A DNA stretch of 8,143 nt from a bacterium (lineage in GTDB: Bacteria > Bacteroidota > Ignavibacteria > Kapaibacteriales > UBA2268): the NCBI GenBank assembly GCA_030426865.1, contig JAUHXN010000124.1, forward strand, positions 1-8,143. The letters run 5' to 3'. Position numbers and translations under genes: made by a program. A model generated the notes under the pieces. It had not been told where the DNA came from, searched no databases, and saw only the letters and a list, made by a program, of their open reading frames with translations. Below, one piece after another: positions 6,585 to 8,143 of this stretch. Position 1 is the stretch's first letter. The number at the start of each line of letters is the position of its first letter.

Positions 6585-7982
6585 ATGGAAAAACAAACAA
6601 CAATTACGAATCCAGTCTCATTTGAAGGTGTAGGTCTTCACACAGGAAATAAAAGTAAAATAACATTCTGCCCTGCTCCTGCTGATTATGGTTATAAATT
6701 TATCCGTATGGATGCCAATCCTGAGTTAGAAATAGAAGCAGTAGTTGAAAATGTAGTTGACTTATCACGTGGTACTACTTTAGGTATAGACGGTGTAGAA
6801 GTACACACAGTAGAGCACGTATTAGCTGCACTTGTTGGATTGAGAATAGATAATTGCCGTATAGAACTGACTAATAATGAACCTCCTGTAGGTGATGGTA
6901 GCTCCAAACCGTATGTGGAAGTACTTGACCAAACAGAAATCGTAGAACTAGAAGCAGAACGTGAGTATTTCGTAGTGGAAGAGAATATACGTTATACTGA
7001 AGATGCTCGAGGAGTTGACCTAGTAGCATTACCAAATCACGACTACCGCTTGACAGTATTAGTTGACTACGCAAACCCAGCTTTAGGTAGCCAACACACT
7101 GGTATATTTGATTTTGAAAAAGAATTTAGAGCTGAATTTGCTCCAGCGCGTACATTCTGTTTTTCTCACGAGCTATTCGAACTTCATAGCCAAAACCTAA
7201 TCAAAGGTGGTAGTTTAGAGAGTGCTATTGTGATAGTAGATGAGGATTTGCAAGACCAAAACTTAGAAAAAATACAAGAAATTTTCAAATTGGAGAATAC
7301 TCCGAAGCGTGGTAATTCGGGTATATTGGATGACCGTGAATTAAGATTTAAAAATGAGCCCGCTCGTCACAAACTATTAGATATGATAGGAGACCTAACT
7401 TTAGTAGGTGCCCCAATGAAAGCGCAGATACTAGGAGCTAGACCAGGTCATGCTGCAAATATTGAGTTAGCTAAAAAGCTACGTGCTATCTATTTAAAAC
7501 AAAAAGAAGCAGATAAGTATAATATGAAAAAACGTAAAGGACATAGTCTAGATATTAATCAGATTATGGACTTTTTACCCCATAGATACCCATTCTTGCT
7601 TGTAGATAGAGTTGTAGAGTTCGACCCAGAAGAACGAAGAATACTGGGTTATAAGAATGTATCTATTAACGAACCATTCTTCAATGGTCATTTTCCTGGT
7701 AAACCAATTATGCCAGGTGTTCTAATTACTGAAGCAATGGCACAGATTGGTGGTTTATGTATGATGTTAGCCGACAATGTAAACCCAGAGGAAAAGATCG
7801 GATTATTCTCGGGTATAAAGAATGCAAAATTCAGAGCTCCAGTAGTACCTGGTGATCAATTAGTATTTGAAGTAAAGATAATTAATTCAAGAATGGGCGT
7901 TTACTCTTTCGAAGGTAAGGCCTATGTAGATGGTAAATTAGCAACAGAAGCAGAATTTTCTGCAGCATTAGTAAAAAGGTAA
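6585..7982 (+). CDS. lpxC/fabZ: Bifunctional UDP-3-O-acyl-GlcNAc deacetylase / 3-hydroxyacyl-ACP dehydratase (LpxC-FabZ)
   Basis: This 465-residue fusion joins two cytoplasmic enzymes. Residues 1 to about 310 are LpxC, the zinc deacetylase that commits UDP-acyl-GlcNAc to lipid A synthesis. It opens with VSFEGVGLHTG (11-21); the zinc ligands would be H78 (TVEHVLAAL), H262 and D266 (RHKLLDMIGD), with catalytic E77 and general acid H289 (PGHAANIELAKKL). EPPVGDGSS (99-107) and FAPARTFCF are also conserved. Residues about 315-465 are FabZ, the fatty-acid dehydratase of the same 3-hydroxyacyl-ACP pool: LPHRYPFLLVD (331-341), catalytic H369 in NGHFPGKPIMPG and E383 in ITEAMAQIGG, the usual 14-residue spacing. 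The fusion is characteristic of Bacteroidota and relatives. A TTG at 6582 lies just before the ATG; I choose ATG. All catalytic residues are present. lpxA follows after 9 bp. Confidence 0.96.
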   Translation: MEKQTTITNPVSFEGVGLHTGNKSKITFCPAPADYGYKFIRMDANPELEIEAVVENVVDLSRGTTLGIDGVEVHTVEHVLAALVGLRIDNCRIELTNNEPPVGDGSSKPYVEVLDQTEIVELEAEREYFVVEENIRYTEDARGVDLVALPNHDYRLTVLVDYANPALGSQHTGIFDFEKEFRAEFAPARTFCFSHELFELHSQNLIKGGSLESAIVIVDEDLQDQNLEKIQEIFKLENTPKRGNSGILDDRELRFKNEPARHKLLDMIGDLTLVGAPMKAQILGARPGHAANIELAKKLRAIYLKQKEADKYNMKKRKGHSLDINQIMDFLPHRYPFLLVDRVVEFDPEERRILGYKNVSINEPFFNGHFPGKPIMPGVLITEAMAQIGGLCMMLADNVNPEEKIGLFSGIKNAKFRAPVVPGDQLVFEVKIINSRMGVYSFEGKAYVDGKLATEAEFSAALVKR

Positions 7983-7991
7983 GTTTAGAGT

Positions 7992-8143
7992 ATGATACAT
8001 CCTACTGCAATAATATCAGATAAAGCAACAATTGGTAAAAATGCAAAAATTGGTCCTAATGTCGTTATATATGACGATGTAGTAATAGGTGATAATGTAG
8101 ATATTCATGCGAATGTTGTCATTTATAATGGTGCAAGGATAGG
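7992..8143 (+). CDS. lpxA: UDP-N-acetylglucosamine acyltransferase LpxA, N-terminal fragment
   Basis: Fifty codons are visible before the window ends. They begin directly with IHPTAI and run as left-handed beta-helix hexapeptide repeats (ATIGKN, AKIGPN, VVIGDN, VDIHAN, ARI). LpxA transfers a 3-hydroxyacyl chain from ACP to UDP-GlcNAc, the first lipid A step, just upstream of LpxC. LpxD shares these repeats, but it carries an N-terminal uridine-binding domain before them, absent here, and the lpxC-fabZ-lpxA order is the usual one in Bacteroidota. The ATG lies 9 bp after the lpxC-fabZ TAA, so the two are probably co-transcribed. Confidence 0.88.
   Translation, partial: MIHPTAIISDKATIGKNAKIGPNVVIYDDVVIGDNVDIHANVVIYNGARI

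Overview
The window looks like a low-GC Gram-negative chromosome from the Bacteroidota/Chlorobiota (FCB) group. Three things point there. One protein ends in a type IX secretion (T9SS) C-terminal sorting domain. LpxC and FabZ are fused in one polypeptide directly upstream of lpxA. Start codons lack clear Shine-Dalgarno sequences. I cannot place it to genus; an Ignavibacteria/Kapabacteria-like lineage is a guess. No mobile element, tRNA, rRNA or CRISPR array was seen.

Layout. Positions 1-1169 (minus strand) hold the N-terminal 389 codons of a secreted protein with a fibronectin-III-like module followed by a region resembling the N-terminal part of gingipain-type (C25) peptidases; its 3' end lies outside the window. 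A 97-bp divergent intergenic region separates it from a tightly packed plus-strand cluster: apaG (1267-1665), an MlaE-type permease gene (1669-2439), trmB (2436-3110) and an MscS-family channel gene (3100-3993). Gaps and overlaps here are only 3 bp, 4 bp (ATGA) and 11 bp, so the four are probably co-transcribed. The mlaE frame is broken by one in-frame TAA at codon 69, exactly where related permeases tend to carry glutamine; everything downstream stays in frame and well conserved.

Next is a large secreted protein (about 790 aa, to 6438) with a signal peptide, Asp-box propeller-like repeats, several carboxypeptidase-regulatory-like beta-sandwich modules and a T9SS sorting domain. After a 146-bp intergenic region come the lpxC-fabZ fusion (6585-7982) and the start of lpxA (7992 to the window end), the early lipid A pathway.

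The three plus-strand transcription units are each preceded by the same 9-mer, TATTTTTAC, which resembles the Bacteroidota -7 promoter element (TAnnTTTG). In the apaG leader it is followed at once by a perfect 9-bp inverted repeat. The window is mostly ordinary housekeeping and envelope genes. The points worth a second look are the interrupted mlaE, the shared promoter-like motif with the adjacent inverted repeat, and the two secreted multi-domain proteins. I saw no convincing new biological system.
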